Source: Mesorhizobium sp. J18 (GTDB lineage: Bacteria > Pseudomonadota > Alphaproteobacteria > Rhizobiales > Rhizobiaceae). From it: DNA of 64,000 bases. Below, piece by piece: positions 1 to 8,992 of the stretch. The notes beneath the pieces are model-generated. The model did not search any database. It had not been told where the DNA came from and was given only the letters and a program-made list of their open reading frames with translations. A program made the position numbers and the translations under genes. How positions within the stretch are numbered: position 1 is the stretch's first letter; each line of letters begins with the position of its first letter. Location of the stretch: assembly GCF_007829525.1 (NCBI RefSeq), contig NZ_VLJP01000078.1, positions 44,124 to 108,123 on the forward strand, in the 5' to 3' direction.

Positions 1-369
<369 letters not shown>

Positions 370-402
370 TCAAGGCAGCATTCTTGACTGGTCGAAGCCC
401 GC

Positions 403-717
403 TCAGGCGGCTTTCTTGACCGTTTCTTCGGCCTCGATCACGCCCATGATGTCGGATTCCTTCATGATCAGGAGATCCTCGCCATTGAGCTTGATCTCGG
501 TGCCCGACCACTTGCCGAAAAGAATGCGGTCGCCGACCTGAATGTCGAGCGGCTGCAACTGCCCGTTTTCGTTGCGGGCACCGGGGCCGACGGCGATGAC
601 CTCGCCTTCCTGCGGCTTTTCCTTCGCGGTGTCGGGAATGATGATGCCGCCGGCCGTCTTTTCTTCGGCCTCGATGCGGCGGACCAGAATACGGTCGTGC
701 AAGGGACGGAACTTCAT
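403..717 (-). CDS. groES: Co-chaperonin GroES (Hsp10)
   Basis: GroES is the seven-subunit lid that caps the GroEL ring during folding. The protein has 104 residues, the normal length, and shows the family landmarks: [14 protein letters not shown] at the start, the mobile-loop region [18 protein letters not shown], and [25 protein letters not shown] near the end. The open frame extends 40 codons further upstream, but the ATG at 717 is chosen because it has a GGAGGAGAAC ribosome site directly before it and begins at the conserved N-terminus. It is the first gene of the groESL operon and is presumably repressed by HrcA through the CIRCE site 150 bp upstream. Confidence 0.98.
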   Translation of the reverse strand: MKFRPLHDRILVRRIEAEEKTAGGIIIPDTAKEKPQEGEVIAVGPGARNENGQLQPLDIQVGDRILFGKWSGTEIKLNGEDLLIMKESDIMGVIEAEETVKKAA

Positions 718-868
718 GTCGTTCTCCTCCAGGGACAAACAGTTTCGAGAGGTTCCTCCGCGCCGCATCCGAAAAGGCTTCGACGCGGGGTACGCGACCC
801 TGACCGGCATCGCGTGCAGACGATTTGGTTTATCCATTTTCGCGTTTCAAGATGCCGACGAAAAAATT

Positions 869-895
869 TTGGCACTCTCCCCGGGAGAGTGCCAG
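869..895. promoter_or_regulatory. CIRCE element (HrcA operator) of groESL
   Basis: A 9-9-9 inverted repeat with arms TTGGCACTC and GAGTGCCAG separated by nine bases. The family consensus is TTAGCACTC-N9-GAGTGCTAA, so the arms differ only near their outer ends. It lies about 150 bp upstream of the groES start. In alphaproteobacteria CIRCE is bound by the repressor HrcA. A separate RpoH promoter could not be identified with confidence. Confidence 0.9.
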
Positions 896-961
896 CGGCC
901 TGCGAATACGTGCTTTTCCCGGAGGCTTCGTTATTCGACCCTTATCGCACCCGTCGGCGAT

Positions 962-1648
962 CTACCCCAGCCACCGCTCATAGTCGGACACGAGCAGATG
1001 GGTCGGCTCCTCATCTTCCTCGATCTTGGAAAAGCGGCTGACAGGTTCGGCGAAGACATTGTCTGTCACGTCGTCATTGACCGTCGAAACCTCGCCAATG
1101 AAGACGTCTGCGTCCTCCGCCCAGAAGGCGTGCCAGACGCCCGGCATCAATGTGACGCTTTCGCCGGGCGACAGGCGCAGGATGCCGCCGGGCTCGAAAC
1201 GGCACATCACGCCGTCGGTGGGGACGACCACCGGCGCCTCCTTGTCGATGGAGCCATCCGGCGCGGAAGCATAGAGCTTGAGCGCCAACGTGCCGCCGCC
1301 GCGATTGATGATGTCTTCCGCCTTGATATTGTGGCGGTGCATGGGCGAAAGCTGGTCGCGGCGCGAGATCATCGCCTTCTCCGCATAGAGCATGCCCTTG
1401 CCGCGCGTGAGATCGGCGGCATTGCCGTTGCGCAAGGTGAAGAGGAAAAGGCCGAGGCCGCCGAAATCGCCACGGCCGTAATCGGTGATATCCCAGCCGA
1501 GCCGGGCCTCCACGATGCCGGAAATCTCGCCGCGCCGCGCCTTCATTTCGGCCGGGGTCCAGTAGGCAAAAGGCGGCAGGCGGTAACCGAAGGAGCGGAT
1601 GAAGGCATCGGCTTCGGCAAGGATGCGGTTGACTTCCGAACGTTTCAT
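962..1648 (-). CDS. D-lyxose ketol-isomerase family protein
   Basis: Cupin-fold sugar isomerase of the D-lyxose isomerase family (EC 5.3.1.15). Characterised members interconvert D-lyxose and D-xylulose, and usually D-mannose and D-fructose, with a manganese ion. The 228-residue protein carries the expected metal ligands: His104 and His106 in SPMHRHN, Glu111, and His173 in GVWHAFW. It follows frcA by only 4 bp on the same strand, so it is probably the last gene of the frcB-frcC-frcA transcript. In Sinorhizobium meliloti the corresponding position holds the sugar kinase gene frcK. Here the isomerase suggests that imported sugar is isomerised rather than phosphorylated directly. The exact substrate is not settled by sequence. 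Confidence 0.88.
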   Translation of the reverse strand: MKRSEVNRILAEADAFIRSFGYRLPPFAYWTPAEMKARRGEISGIVEARLGWDITDYGRGDFGGLGLFLFTLRNGNAADLTRGKGMLYAEKAMISRRDQLSPMHRHNIKAEDIINRGGGTLALKLYASAPDGSIDKEAPVVVPTDGVMCRFEPGGILRLSPGESVTLMPGVWHAFWAEDADVFIGEVSTVNDDVTDNVFAEPVSRFSKIEEDEEPTHLLVSDYERWLG

Positions 1649-1652
1649 GGTC

Positions 1653-2441
1653 TCAAGCGGCCAGCGCTTCCTCGGGCGGTTTCCTGGCGCCGGTCATGAA
1701 GGCGACCGCATCCGACATGGAATGCTCCTTCGGGTTGATGACGGCGAGCCGCCGGCCGAGCCGGTGGATATGGATGCGGTCCGCCACCTCGAAGACATGC
1801 GGCATATTGTGCGAGATAAGCACGATCGGCAGGCCGCGGCGCTTCACGTCCAGGATGAGCTCCAGAACGCGGCGCGATTCCTTTACGCCGAGGGCAGCCG
1901 TCGGCTCGTCCATGATGACGACTTTGGACCCGAAGGCCGCGGCGCGGGCGACGGCGACGCCCTGCCGCTGGCCGCCGGAAAGGGTTTCGACGGCCTGACC
2001 TATATTCTGGATGGTCATCAGCCCGAGTTCCGAGAGCTTTTCGCGAGCGCGCCGCTCCATCGCCTGCCGGTCGAGCATGCGGAACACCGATCCGAGAATG
2101 CCGGGTTGCCGTATCTCGCGGCCAAGGAACATATTGTCGGCGATCGACAGGGCAGGGGAGAGCGCAAGATTCTGGTAGACGGTCTCTATGCCGGCGTCGC
2201 GCGCTTCCAGAGGCGATCGGAAGGCGACCGGCCTGCCGTCGAGATGGATCTCGCCCTCGTCCGGCGTGGTTGCTCCGGTGATCGCCTTGATCAGGGTCGA
2301 CTTGCCGGCGCCATTGTCGCCGATAACGGCGAGTATTTCGCCCGGATAGAGGTCGAAATCGGCATGGTCGAGGGCAATGACACGGCCGTAGCGTTTGACG
2401 AGACCGCGGGCGGAGAGGATCGGCTGGGCTGTCTCGGTCAT
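1653..2441 (-). CDS. frcA: Sugar ABC transporter ATP-binding protein, FrcA-like
   Basis: ATPase subunit that powers import of fructose or related monosaccharides in the carbohydrate-uptake-2 family. It has one nucleotide-binding domain of 262 residues rather than the tandem pair found in RbsA. Walker A (GDNGAGKST) is at residues 41-49, the LSGGQ signature at 154-158, and Walker B (VVIMDEP) at 174-180. Length and single-domain design match S. meliloti FrcA (about 260 residues). The ATG at 2441 overlaps the end of frcC by 4 bp (ATGA), showing translational coupling; the longer upstream frame is only a shadow of frcC. Substrate assignment rests on synteny with frcBCA and the linked ROK regulator. 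Confidence 0.9.
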   Translation of the reverse strand: MTETAQPILSARGLVKRYGRVIALDHADFDLYPGEILAVIGDNGAGKSTLIKAITGATTPDEGEIHLDGRPVAFRSPLEARDAGIETVYQNLALSPALSIADNMFLGREIRQPGILGSVFRMLDRQAMERRAREKLSELGLMTIQNIGQAVETLSGGQRQGVAVARAAAFGSKVVIMDEPTAALGVKESRRVLELILDVKRRGLPIVLISHNMPHVFEVADRIHIHRLGRRLAVINPKEHSMSDAVAFMTGARKPPEEALAA

Positions 2442-3520
2442 GCGGAAATCTTCCTGATCCATTGGTCGATGGCCACCGCGACGATGATGAGCAGGCCGAT
2501 CATCAGATAGGTCCATTGCGGGTCGGTGCCCCATAGTCTCAAGCCAAGCGAGAAGACCCCGACGATCAGCGCGCCGAACAGCGTGCCCAGGATCGAGCCT
2601 CGGCCGCCGAAAAGCGAGGCGCCGCCAATGACCACGGCGGTGATCGATTCGATGTTGGAGAACTGGCCTGCCGTGGGCGAGACCGAGCCGATGCGGCCGA
2701 TCAGCGCCCATCCGGCCAGCGCGCAGATGAGGCCGGCGACCACATAGACCGAGACCAGGGTGCGCTTGACCCGCACGCCGGAAAGCTCGGCCGCGACCGG
2801 GTCGTCGCCGACCGCATAGACATGCCGGCCCCAGGCGGTGTGGTTGAGCACGTACCAGATGAGAAAGACGAGAAGCACCAGCAGGATCACCGCATAGGTG
2901 AAAACTGCGCCGCCGACACGGAAGGAATTGCCGAAGAATTGCAGGATCGGCGCATTGGTCTCAATATCCTGCGCGCGGATGGTTTCGTTCGCCGAATAGA
3001 GAAAGTTGGTGGCCAGAAATATCTGCCAAGTGCCGAGAGTCACGATGAAGGGCGGCAGCCTCACATGGGCGACCAGCATGCCGTTGATCCAGCCGCATAG
3101 CGCGCCCACTGCGAAGCCGCTCAGGATCGCCAGCGGGGCCGGCAGGCCGTAGCGGAAGGTGAACTGTCCCATCACAACCGAGGTCAGCACCATGATCGCG
3201 CCAACGGAAAGATCTATGCCGGCCGTGAGGATAATGAGCGTCTGGGCCGCCGCCACAATGCCGGTGATGGCGACCTGCTGCAGGATCAGCGTCAGCGAAA
3301 AGGCCGAGAAGAAGGAGCCGCCGACGAGGAGGCCGAAGGCGATTACCGACAGGACGAGGATGATCAGCGGGACGGCGGCGGGACTCGAATGCAGGAAATG
3401 CTGGATGCGCAGGAAGAATGTCTTCTCGTGGCTCTCGAAGGAGGCCACGCCGCCTGCGCTTTGCGCCAGAACGCCTTCGAACTCCTGTGGTTCGCGCGAT
3501 GCCGAAGCAGGCTCGACCAT
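2438..3520 (-). CDS. frcC: Sugar ABC transporter permease, FrcC-like
   Basis: Integral inner-membrane permease of the RbsC/FrcC family, which forms the channel for a monosaccharide importer. The 360-residue protein has a soluble N-terminal stretch and then eight or more hydrophobic segments. The family motif TAGIDLSVGAIM is visible, as is GRIGSVSPTAGQ and IGGASLFGGRGSILGTLFGALI near the C-terminus. The ATG at 3520 is chosen because CGGGAGGA lies just upstream; it gives the same length as S. meliloti FrcC (360). It lies about 120 bp after frcB, across a GC-rich hairpin, and overlaps frcA by 4 bp. Confidence 0.92.
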   Translation of the reverse strand: MVEPASASREPQEFEGVLAQSAGGVASFESHEKTFFLRIQHFLHSSPAAVPLIILVLSVIAFGLLVGGSFFSAFSLTLILQQVAITGIVAAAQTLIILTAGIDLSVGAIMVLTSVVMGQFTFRYGLPAPLAILSGFAVGALCGWINGMLVAHVRLPPFIVTLGTWQIFLATNFLYSANETIRAQDIETNAPILQFFGNSFRVGGAVFTYAVILLVLLVFLIWYVLNHTAWGRHVYAVGDDPVAAELSGVRVKRTLVSVYVVAGLICALAGWALIGRIGSVSPTAGQFSNIESITAVVIGGASLFGGRGSILGTLFGALIVGVFSLGLRLWGTDPQWTYLMIGLLIIVAVAIDQWIRKISA

Positions 3521-3567
3521 GGATTGTCCTCCCGTTTGCGCCAGCCGTTTCCCATCGGCGCCGGCGA

Positions 3568-3587
3568 GGGGCGGCCCGGACCGCCCC
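3568..3587 (-). repeat. Intercistronic GC-rich hairpin between frcB and frcC
   Basis: Inverted repeat with 7-bp arms GGGGCGG and CCGCCCC around a 6-base loop. On the transcribed strand it is not followed by a run of T, so it does not look like a full intrinsic terminator. It sits in the 119-bp gap between the binding-protein gene and the permease gene. Similar hairpins in other sugar operons stabilise the upstream message or reduce read-through, giving more binding protein than permease. That role is inferred here. Confidence 0.55.
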
Positions 3588-3639
3588 CCCGTCTGATACA
3601 TCTTGCTGTAAAAGTGTCGGACCGATCCGCGAAACCGAA

Positions 3640-4665
3640 TCAACCCCAGCACTTCTCCATGCCTTCCTCGGTGCCAATGGAAGGAACGCCATCGACGGGC
3701 TTGTCCGTTACCAGCGTTACGCCGGTATCGAAGAAGTCCTTGCCCTCGGTCGGTTCCGGCTTCTCGCCCGTATCAGCGAATTTCTTGATCGCCTCGATGC
3801 CAAGCGAGGCCATCAGCAACGGATATTGCTGGGAGGTGGCGCCGATGACGCCCTCGGCGACGTTCTTGACGCCCGGGCAGCCGCCATCGACGGAGACGAT
3901 CAGCACGTCCTGCTCCCTGCCTACGGATTTCAGCGCCTGATAGGCGCCCGCAGCAGCCGGTTCGTTGATCGTGTAGACGACGTTGATGGCAGAATCCTTC
4001 TGCAGGCAGTTCTCCATTGCCGTGCGGCCGCCTTCCTCATTACCGTTGGTTATGTCGTGGCAGACATTGCGCGGGTCGGTCTCGTCTCCGATCCTGTTGG
4101 GGTCGCCGAGTTCAATGCCGAAGCCCTGCATGAATCCCTGATCGCGCAGGACGTCCACGCTCGGCTGGCTGGGGGTCAGGTCGAGATAGGCGATATGCGC
4201 ATCCGCCGCGGCATCGCCGAGCGTCTTGGCGGCCCATTGGCCGATCAGTTCGCCGGCCTTGAAATTATCGGTGGCGAAGGTCGCGTCGGCGGCATCGGTC
4301 GGCTCGAGCGGCGTGTCGAGCGCGATCACCAGTATGCCGGCGTCACGCGCCTTCTGCACGACCGGCACGATGGCCTTGGTGTTGGAAGCCGTGATCAGAA
4401 TGCCCTTGGCGCCGTCTGCAATGCAGCTTTCTATCGCCGCGACCTGGCTTTCATTGTCGCCGTCGATCTTGCCGGCATAGGTCTTGAGCGCAACGCCGAG
4501 TTCTTCCGCCTTGGCGGTGGCGCCTTCCTTCATCTTGACGAAGAAGGGATTGGTGTCGGTCTTGGTGATGAGACAGGCCGAGACATCGGCGGCATTTGCC
4601 GGAGCCGCAAAGGCGGCTCCAAGCGCGAGGGCGCCGAAGAGGGAATAGGTGACGGATTTCTTCAC
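3640..4665 (-). CDS. frcB: Periplasmic fructose/sugar-binding protein, FrcB-like
   Basis: Periplasmic substrate-binding protein that delivers a sugar to FrcC/FrcA. It belongs to the ribose-binding-type peripheral-binding family (Peripla_BP_4). Residues 1-25 form a signal peptide ending APANA. The mature part shows the two-lobe pattern with [19 protein letters not shown] at the start, [19 protein letters not shown], and [17 protein letters not shown] in the second lobe. Four internal cysteines are present. A GTG start at 4665 is chosen because GGGAGGA lies 6 bases upstream and the resulting 341 residues equal the length of S. meliloti FrcB. It is the first gene of the minus-strand sugar operon, divergent from the ROK regulator. 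Confidence 0.93.
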   Translation of the reverse strand: MKKSVTYSLFGALALGAAFAAPANAADVSACLITKTDTNPFFVKMKEGATAKAEELGVALKTYAGKIDGDNESQVAAIESCIADGAKGILITASNTKAIVPVVQKARDAGILVIALDTPLEPTDAADATFATDNFKAGELIGQWAAKTLGDAAADAHIAYLDLTPSQPSVDVLRDQGFMQGFGIELGDPNRIGDETDPRNVCHDITNGNEEGGRTAMENCLQKDSAINVVYTINEPAAAGAYQALKSVGREQDVLIVSVDGGCPGVKNVAEGVIGATSQQYPLLMASLGIEAIKKFADTGEKPEPTEGKDFFDTGVTLVTDKPVDGVPSIGTEEGMEKCWG

Positions 4666-4836
4666 GAGGTTCCTCCCGAGTGACGAATGCCGGAATGGCC
4701 GGCTCCAGATCTCTGGCACTTTGATCGAGCAACGGATTACTCCGATGCCAAGCCTCCCGCTCCTCTCCCCGGATCATCTTACTGCCGGAGACGGGAGGCT
4801 TCCACCTCAAGCTCACACCGAAAGCCTGGTGCTGTC

Positions 4837-4865
4837 AATTAATAAATCCACTTGATTTATTAATT
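4837..4865. promoter_or_regulatory. Perfect 12-bp inverted repeat, probable ROK-regulator operator of the frc operon
   Basis: Arms AATTAATAAATC (4837-4848) and GATTTATTAATT (4854-4865) are perfect inverted copies around five bases. The site is very AT-rich in a GC-rich background and lies between divergent frcB and the ROK gene, 55 bp from the regulator's ATG. ROK repressors such as NagC and XylR bind AT-rich palindromes of this kind. On the minus strand a TTGACA -35-like hexamer (4833-4838) overlaps the edge, so binding should block frcB transcription. The pairing with this regulator is inferred from position. Confidence 0.8.
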
Positions 4866-4920
4866 CCCCCTGTCAGATTGAGCATAGGCATCTGGCATAC
4901 CCGACTGAGCCGGGGGAGGA

Positions 4921-6153
4921 ATGGCTCGACCGAGCACCACGAAAAACGGCACGACAGCGGGCAGGGCGGCCAGCCGCGGCTCCAACCAGACCGGCGTGCG
5001 CGCCTATAACGAGCGTCTCGTCATGTCGCTGGTGCGCCGCCACAGCGGGCTGGCGAAAGCCGAGATCGCCCGGCGGACCGGGCTTTCGGCGCAGACCGTT
5101 TCGGTGATCATGCGCGCGCTGGAAAAGGACGGGCTTCTCGTGAGAGGAGCACCGGTGCGGGGTCGTGTCGGTCAGCCATCGGTGCCCATGCATCTCGACC
5201 CGGAAGGCGCCTTCTCTTTCGGCATGAAGATCGGCCGGCGCAGCGCCGACCTGGTGCTGATGGATTTCATGGGCACCGTGCGGGCGCAGCTTCACGAGGC
5301 TTTTCCCTATCCGACGACCGGGAACATGCTGCGCTTCATTGAGAAGGGGGTTTCAACCCTTGGCGCATCGCTTGATGCCCGGCAGCGTTCGCGAATAGCG
5401 GGCGTCGGCCTCGCCATGCCGTTCGAGCTTTGGAACTGGGCGGAGGAGGTTGGCGCGCCGGCGGGTGCCATCGAGGAGTGGCGCAGCTTCGATCTCATGG
5501 CGGAGGTGGCCGAAATCCTGCCCTATCCGGTCTTTCTGGAGAATGACGGAACAGCCGCCTGCGGCGCCGAGCTCGCCTTCGGCCATGGCGCGGACCATCC
5601 AGACTTCCTCTATCTCTTCATCGGTTCCTTTGTCGGCGGCGGGATCGTCCTCAACAATGCGCTCTATCCGGGCCGCACAGGCAATGCCGGCGCAATCGGC
5701 TCCATGCCTGTGCCGGGACCGGATGGCCGGCCGGTCCAACTCATCGAAGCGGCCTCGATCTTCGTGCTGGAGCGCATGTTGAAGGCCGGCGGCATCGACC
5801 CTTCGCCCCTGTGGCTCTCGCCGGACGACTGGAGCGATTTCGGTGCGCCGCTCGAGCAATGGATCGCCGGCACGGCGAAAAGCCTGGCCCATGCCGTCGT
5901 GGCTGCCTCCTCGGTCATCGATTTCCCGACCGTGATCATCGACGGCGGCTTTCCTGTCTCGGTAAAGACGCGCATCGTGGAGGCTACCGCCGCCGCGCTG
6001 CCGGATCTCGACCTGCAGGGGATCGCGGCCCCGCGCATCCTGGCGGGAGGGGTCGGAAGCAATGCGCGGGCGATCGGCGGCGCCAGTCTGCCGCTCTTCA
6101 AGCGCTACCTTCTCGACCGCAATGTGCTCTTCAAGGAAGTAATCGAGGATTGA
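4921..6153 (+). CDS. ROK-family transcriptional regulator of the frc operon
   Basis: DNA-binding repressor related to sugar kinases, probably the equivalent of rhizobial FrcR. Of its 410 residues, about 25-75 form a winged helix-turn-helix (LAKAEIARRTGLSAQTVSVIMRAL). The ROK domain follows, with FLENDGTAACGAELAFGHG and the GSFVGGGIVLNNALY segment. The cysteine cluster that binds zinc in many ROK kinases is absent: the segment reads GNAGAIGSMPVPGPDG. This suggests a regulator that senses sugar without needing catalysis. It is divergent from frcB and adjacent to the 4837-4865 operator. The ATG follows CGGGGGAGGA. A role in activating rather than repressing cannot be excluded. Confidence 0.9.
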   Translation: MARPSTTKNGTTAGRAASRGSNQTGVRAYNERLVMSLVRRHSGLAKAEIARRTGLSAQTVSVIMRALEKDGLLVRGAPVRGRVGQPSVPMHLDPEGAFSFGMKIGRRSADLVLMDFMGTVRAQLHEAFPYPTTGNMLRFIEKGVSTLGASLDARQRSRIAGVGLAMPFELWNWAEEVGAPAGAIEEWRSFDLMAEVAEILPYPVFLENDGTAACGAELAFGHGADHPDFLYLFIGSFVGGGIVLNNALYPGRTGNAGAIGSMPVPGPDGRPVQLIEAASIFVLERMLKAGGIDPSPLWLSPDDWSDFGAPLEQWIAGTAKSLAHAVVAASSVIDFPTVIIDGGFPVSVKTRIVEATAAALPDLDLQGIAAPRILAGGVGSNARAIGGASLPLFKRYLLDRNVLFKEVIED

Positions 6154-6188
6154 GCCTCGTCCTGGACGGATCTTCTTTGCTCATATAT

Positions 6189-6203
6189 TGCAATTCATTT
6201 GCA
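6189..6203. promoter_or_regulatory. Putative Fur/Mur-type metal-response box upstream of sitA
   Basis: The inverted repeat TGCAATT-C-ATTTGCA (arms match in 6 of 7 positions) is followed immediately by further TTGCAT copies, in a short AT-rich patch about 100 bp before sitA. In rhizobia, manganese uptake genes sitABCD are repressed by the Fur-family protein Mur at TGCAA-rich inverted repeats. Binding by Mur rather than another Fur-family protein is inferred from the downstream genes. Confidence 0.55.
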
Positions 6204-6300
6204 TTTGCATCATATGAACAGTCATGGTTTGACTGCAGAAGGCTCGCATTGGTGAGCGCAGCTTGCCCGACATCCTGTTTTGCGACCCAAGGAGAAACAT

Positions 6301-7221
6301 ATGTTCGATAGGCTGAAGCGGCCGGTTCTGGCCGCAATGCTGGCGGCGGTGATCGCATCTCTTACGGCTGGCGGATCGGCATCGGCGCAGGAGAAATTCA
6401 AGGCGGTGACCACCTTCACCGTCATTGCCGACATGGCGAGAAACGTCGCCGGCGACGCGGCGGTCGTGGAATCCATCACCAAGCCGGGCGCGGAGATCCA
6501 TAATTATGCGCCGACCCCGGGCGATATCCGGCGGGCCCAGGGCGCAAATCTGATCCTGTGGAACGGTCTCAATCTCGAAACCTGGTTCGAGAGATTCTTC
6601 CGCAACCTGAGGGATGTGCCGGGTGTGGTGGTCTCGGAAGGCGTGGAGCCTATGAGCATCACCGAGGGACCATATACGGGCAAGCCCAACCCGCATGCCT
6701 GGATGTCGCCCGAAAACGCGCTGGTCTATGTCGACAACATCCGCGACGCCTTCATGCAATACGATCCCGATAACGCCGAAACCTACAAGGCCAATGCCGA
6801 GGCCTATAAGGAAAAGATTCAAGCGGCCGTTGCGCCGATCCGGGAAAAGCTGGGCACCATTCCGGAAGACAAGCGCTGGCTGGTTTCCAGCGAGGGAGCC
6901 TTTTCCTATCTCGCGCGCGATTTCGGCCTGAAGGAACTCTATCTCTGGCCGATCAATGCCGACCAGCAAGGCACGCCCCAGCAGGTGCGCAAGGTTATCG
7001 ACACCGTTCGGACCAATGGCATCCCCGCCGTCTTCAGCGAAAGCACGGTTTCCGACAAGCCTGCGAGGCAGGTCGCGCGCGAGACCGGCGCGCATTACGG
7101 CGGCGTGCTCTATGTCGATTCGCTCAGCGAGGCGGACGGTCCCGTGCCGACCTATATCGACCTGTTGCGCGTGACCTCCGATACGATCGAGAAGGGCCTG
7201 ACCGAAGGGCTGTCCCAATGA
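6301..7221 (+). CDS. sitA: Mn2+/Fe2+ ABC transporter periplasmic binding protein, SitA-like
   Basis: Cluster A-I metal-binding protein that captures divalent manganese (and perhaps iron) in the periplasm for the SitBCD importer. Residues 1-29 form a signal peptide ending ASA. The four predicted metal ligands are visible: His67 (IHNYAP), His132 (NPHAWMSP), Glu198 ([10 protein letters not shown]) and Asp273 (YVDSLS). A Glu in the third place is typical of Mn/Fe proteins; zinc-binding relatives usually have His. The 306-residue length is normal. The ATG at 6301 is preceded by AAGGAGAAACAT. It is the first gene of the sitABCD operon, each following gene overlapping by 4 bp. Confidence 0.93.
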   Translation: MFDRLKRPVLAAMLAAVIASLTAGGSASAQEKFKAVTTFTVIADMARNVAGDAAVVESITKPGAEIHNYAPTPGDIRRAQGANLILWNGLNLETWFERFFRNLRDVPGVVVSEGVEPMSITEGPYTGKPNPHAWMSPENALVYVDNIRDAFMQYDPDNAETYKANAEAYKEKIQAAVAPIREKLGTIPEDKRWLVSSEGAFSYLARDFGLKELYLWPINADQQGTPQQVRKVIDTVRTNGIPAVFSESTVSDKPARQVARETGAHYGGVLYVDSLSEADGPVPTYIDLLRVTSDTIEKGLTEGLSQ

Positions 7222-8135
7222 ACGAAAGCCTTGCCGATCCCGTTCCCGCCGACACGGGGCCGGGACTTTCCGTAAAGCCGGGACTTTCCGTAAAGGATGT
7301 GACCGTCACCTATCGCAACGGCCACACGGCCCTGCGCGATGCGAGCTTTGAGATACCGGGCGGCACCATCACGGCGCTGGTCGGCGTCAACGGTTCCGGC
7401 AAATCGACGCTGTTCAAGGCGATCATGGGCTTCGTGCGGCTGGCGAAGGGCGAGATTTCGGTTCTCGGCCAGCCGGCCGCGGCAGCGCTCAGGAAGAATC
7501 TGGTCGCCTATGTGCCGCAGGCGGAGGAGGTCGACTGGAACTTCCCGGTCCTGGTCGAGGACGTCGTGATGATGGGTCGCTACGGCCATATGGGCATGAT
7601 GCGCATTCCGAAGGCCGCCGATCGAGAGGCAGTAACGGCCGCGCTCGAGCGCGTTGGCATGAGTGATTTCCGCACGCGCCAGATAGGCGAACTGTCCGGC
7701 GGTCAGAAGAAGCGCGTATTTCTCGCCCGCGCGCTGGCGCAGGACGGCCGCGTCATCCTGCTCGACGAGCCTTTCACGGGCGTCGACGTCAAGACCGAGG
7801 ACGCCATCATCGCCCTGCTGCGCTCCTTGCGCGAGGAGGGCAGGGTGATGCTTGTCTCCACCCATAATCTCGGCAGCGTGCCGGAATTCTGCGACCGCAC
7901 CATTCTCCTCAGAAACACCGTGCTGGCCTATGGCCGCACTTCCGAGACCTTCACGCAGGCCAATCTGGAAAAGGCCTTCGGCGGGGTTCTGCGGCATTTC
8001 GTGCTCGGCGGCGCCGGCCTTCACGACGATGACGACCAACGGCACCTTGCCGTGCTGACGGACGACGAACGGCCCTTGGTCTTCTACGGCGAGAAGGGCG
8101 CGATGCGTCAGAAGACGAGGGGGCCGAGCGAATGA
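7218..8135 (+). CDS. sitB: Mn2+/Fe2+ ABC transporter ATP-binding protein, SitB-like
   Basis: ATPase of the manganese/iron importer. The 305-residue protein has Walker A (GVNGSGKST) at 56-64, then the signature LSGGQKKRV and Walker [13 protein letters not shown]. The N-terminal leader contains an exact 18-bp tandem duplication that repeats the six residues PGLSVK just before the first strand of the domain. A C-terminal tail of about 50 residues after the ABC domain is also present (HDDDDQRH), of unknown use. The start overlaps the sitA stop (ATGA), and the end overlaps sitC in the same way, showing a tightly coupled operon. Confidence 0.92.
   Translation: MNESLADPVPADTGPGLSVKPGLSVKDVTVTYRNGHTALRDASFEIPGGTITALVGVNGSGKSTLFKAIMGFVRLAKGEISVLGQPAAAALRKNLVAYVPQAEEVDWNFPVLVEDVVMMGRYGHMGMMRIPKAADREAVTAALERVGMSDFRTRQIGELSGGQKKRVFLARALAQDGRVILLDEPFTGVDVKTEDAIIALLRSLREEGRVMLVSTHNLGSVPEFCDRTILLRNTVLAYGRTSETFTQANLEKAFGGVLRHFVLGGAGLHDDDDQRHLAVLTDDERPLVFYGEKGAMRQKTRGPSE
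7260..7295 (+). repeat. 18-bp perfect tandem duplication inside sitB
   Basis: The unit CCGGGACTTTCCGTAAAG occurs twice back to back at 7260-7277 and 7278-7295. It keeps the reading frame and adds PGLSVK to the protein. The two copies are identical, which suggests a recent slippage event. Confidence 0.95.
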
Positions 8136-8992
8136 TAGCCATGCTTCTCGAGCCTTTCGGCTACGGCTACATGGTCAATGCCATGTGGGTGTCGGCCCTG
8201 GTCGGCGGCGTCTGCGCCTTTCTTTCCTGCTATCTGATGCTCAAGGGCTGGTCGCTGATCGGCGACGCGCTTTCGCATTCGATCGTTCCGGGCGTCGCCG
8301 GCGCCTATATGCTGGGCCTGCCCTTCTCCATCGGCGCCTTCTTTTCAGGCGGCCTTGCCGCCGCCGCGATGCTTTTCCTCAACCAGCGCACCAAGCTGAA
8401 GGAAGACGCCATCATCGGCCTGATCTTCTCGTCCTTCTTCGGGCTCGGCCTGTTCATGGTCTCGCTGTCGCCGACATCGGTGAACATCCAGACCATCGTG
8501 CTTGGCAATATTCTCGCCATCACGCCCGCGGACACGCTGCAACTCGCCGTTATCGGCTTCGTCTCGCTGGCGATCCTTCTCCTCAAATGGAAGGACCTCA
8601 TGGTCGTCTTCTTCGACGAGAGCCACGCCCGCTCGATCGGCCTCAACCCGGATATGCTCAAGGTAGTCTTCTTCACGCTTTTGTCGGCCTGTACCGTCGC
8701 CGCGCTCCAGACCGTCGGCGCCTTCCTCGTCATCTGCATGGTGGTCACCCCCGGCGCGACCGCCTATCTCCTGACTGATCGTTTTCCGCGCCTGCTTGTG
8801 ATTGCGGTTGCGATCGGAACCGTGACCAGTGTCATTGGCGCCTATGCGAGCTATTTCCTGGATGGTGCGACGGGCGGTATCATTGTCGTGCTGCAGACGC
8901 TCGTCTTCCTCGCGGCCTTCTTCCTCGCCCCGAAGCACGGCATGCTGGCTGCCCGCCGGCGCGCTGCGCAAGCGCTGGAGGCAAAGCCATGA
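8132..8992 (+). CDS. sitC: Mn2+/Fe2+ ABC transporter permease, SitC-like
   Basis: One of two inner-membrane permeases of the manganese/iron importer, from the ABC-3 (ZnuB/MntB/SitC) family. The 286-residue protein shows eight or so hydrophobic helices and the family segments [28 protein letters not shown] and [32 protein letters not shown]. Both ends overlap neighbouring genes by 4 bp. It resembles sitD throughout, as expected for an ancient duplication; the two are thought to form a heterodimeric channel. Confidence 0.93.
   Translation: MIAMLLEPFGYGYMVNAMWVSALVGGVCAFLSCYLMLKGWSLIGDALSHSIVPGVAGAYMLGLPFSIGAFFSGGLAAAAMLFLNQRTKLKEDAIIGLIFSSFFGLGLFMVSLSPTSVNIQTIVLGNILAITPADTLQLAVIGFVSLAILLLKWKDLMVVFFDESHARSIGLNPDMLKVVFFTLLSACTVAALQTVGAFLVICMVVTPGATAYLLTDRFPRLLVIAVAIGTVTSVIGAYASYFLDGATGGIIVVLQTLVFLAAFFLAPKHGMLAARRRAAQALEAKP

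Noticed and set aside
718-837. 40-codon N-terminal extension of groES
   Set aside because: Conserved GroES start and strong ribosome site at 717; the extension has no family match.
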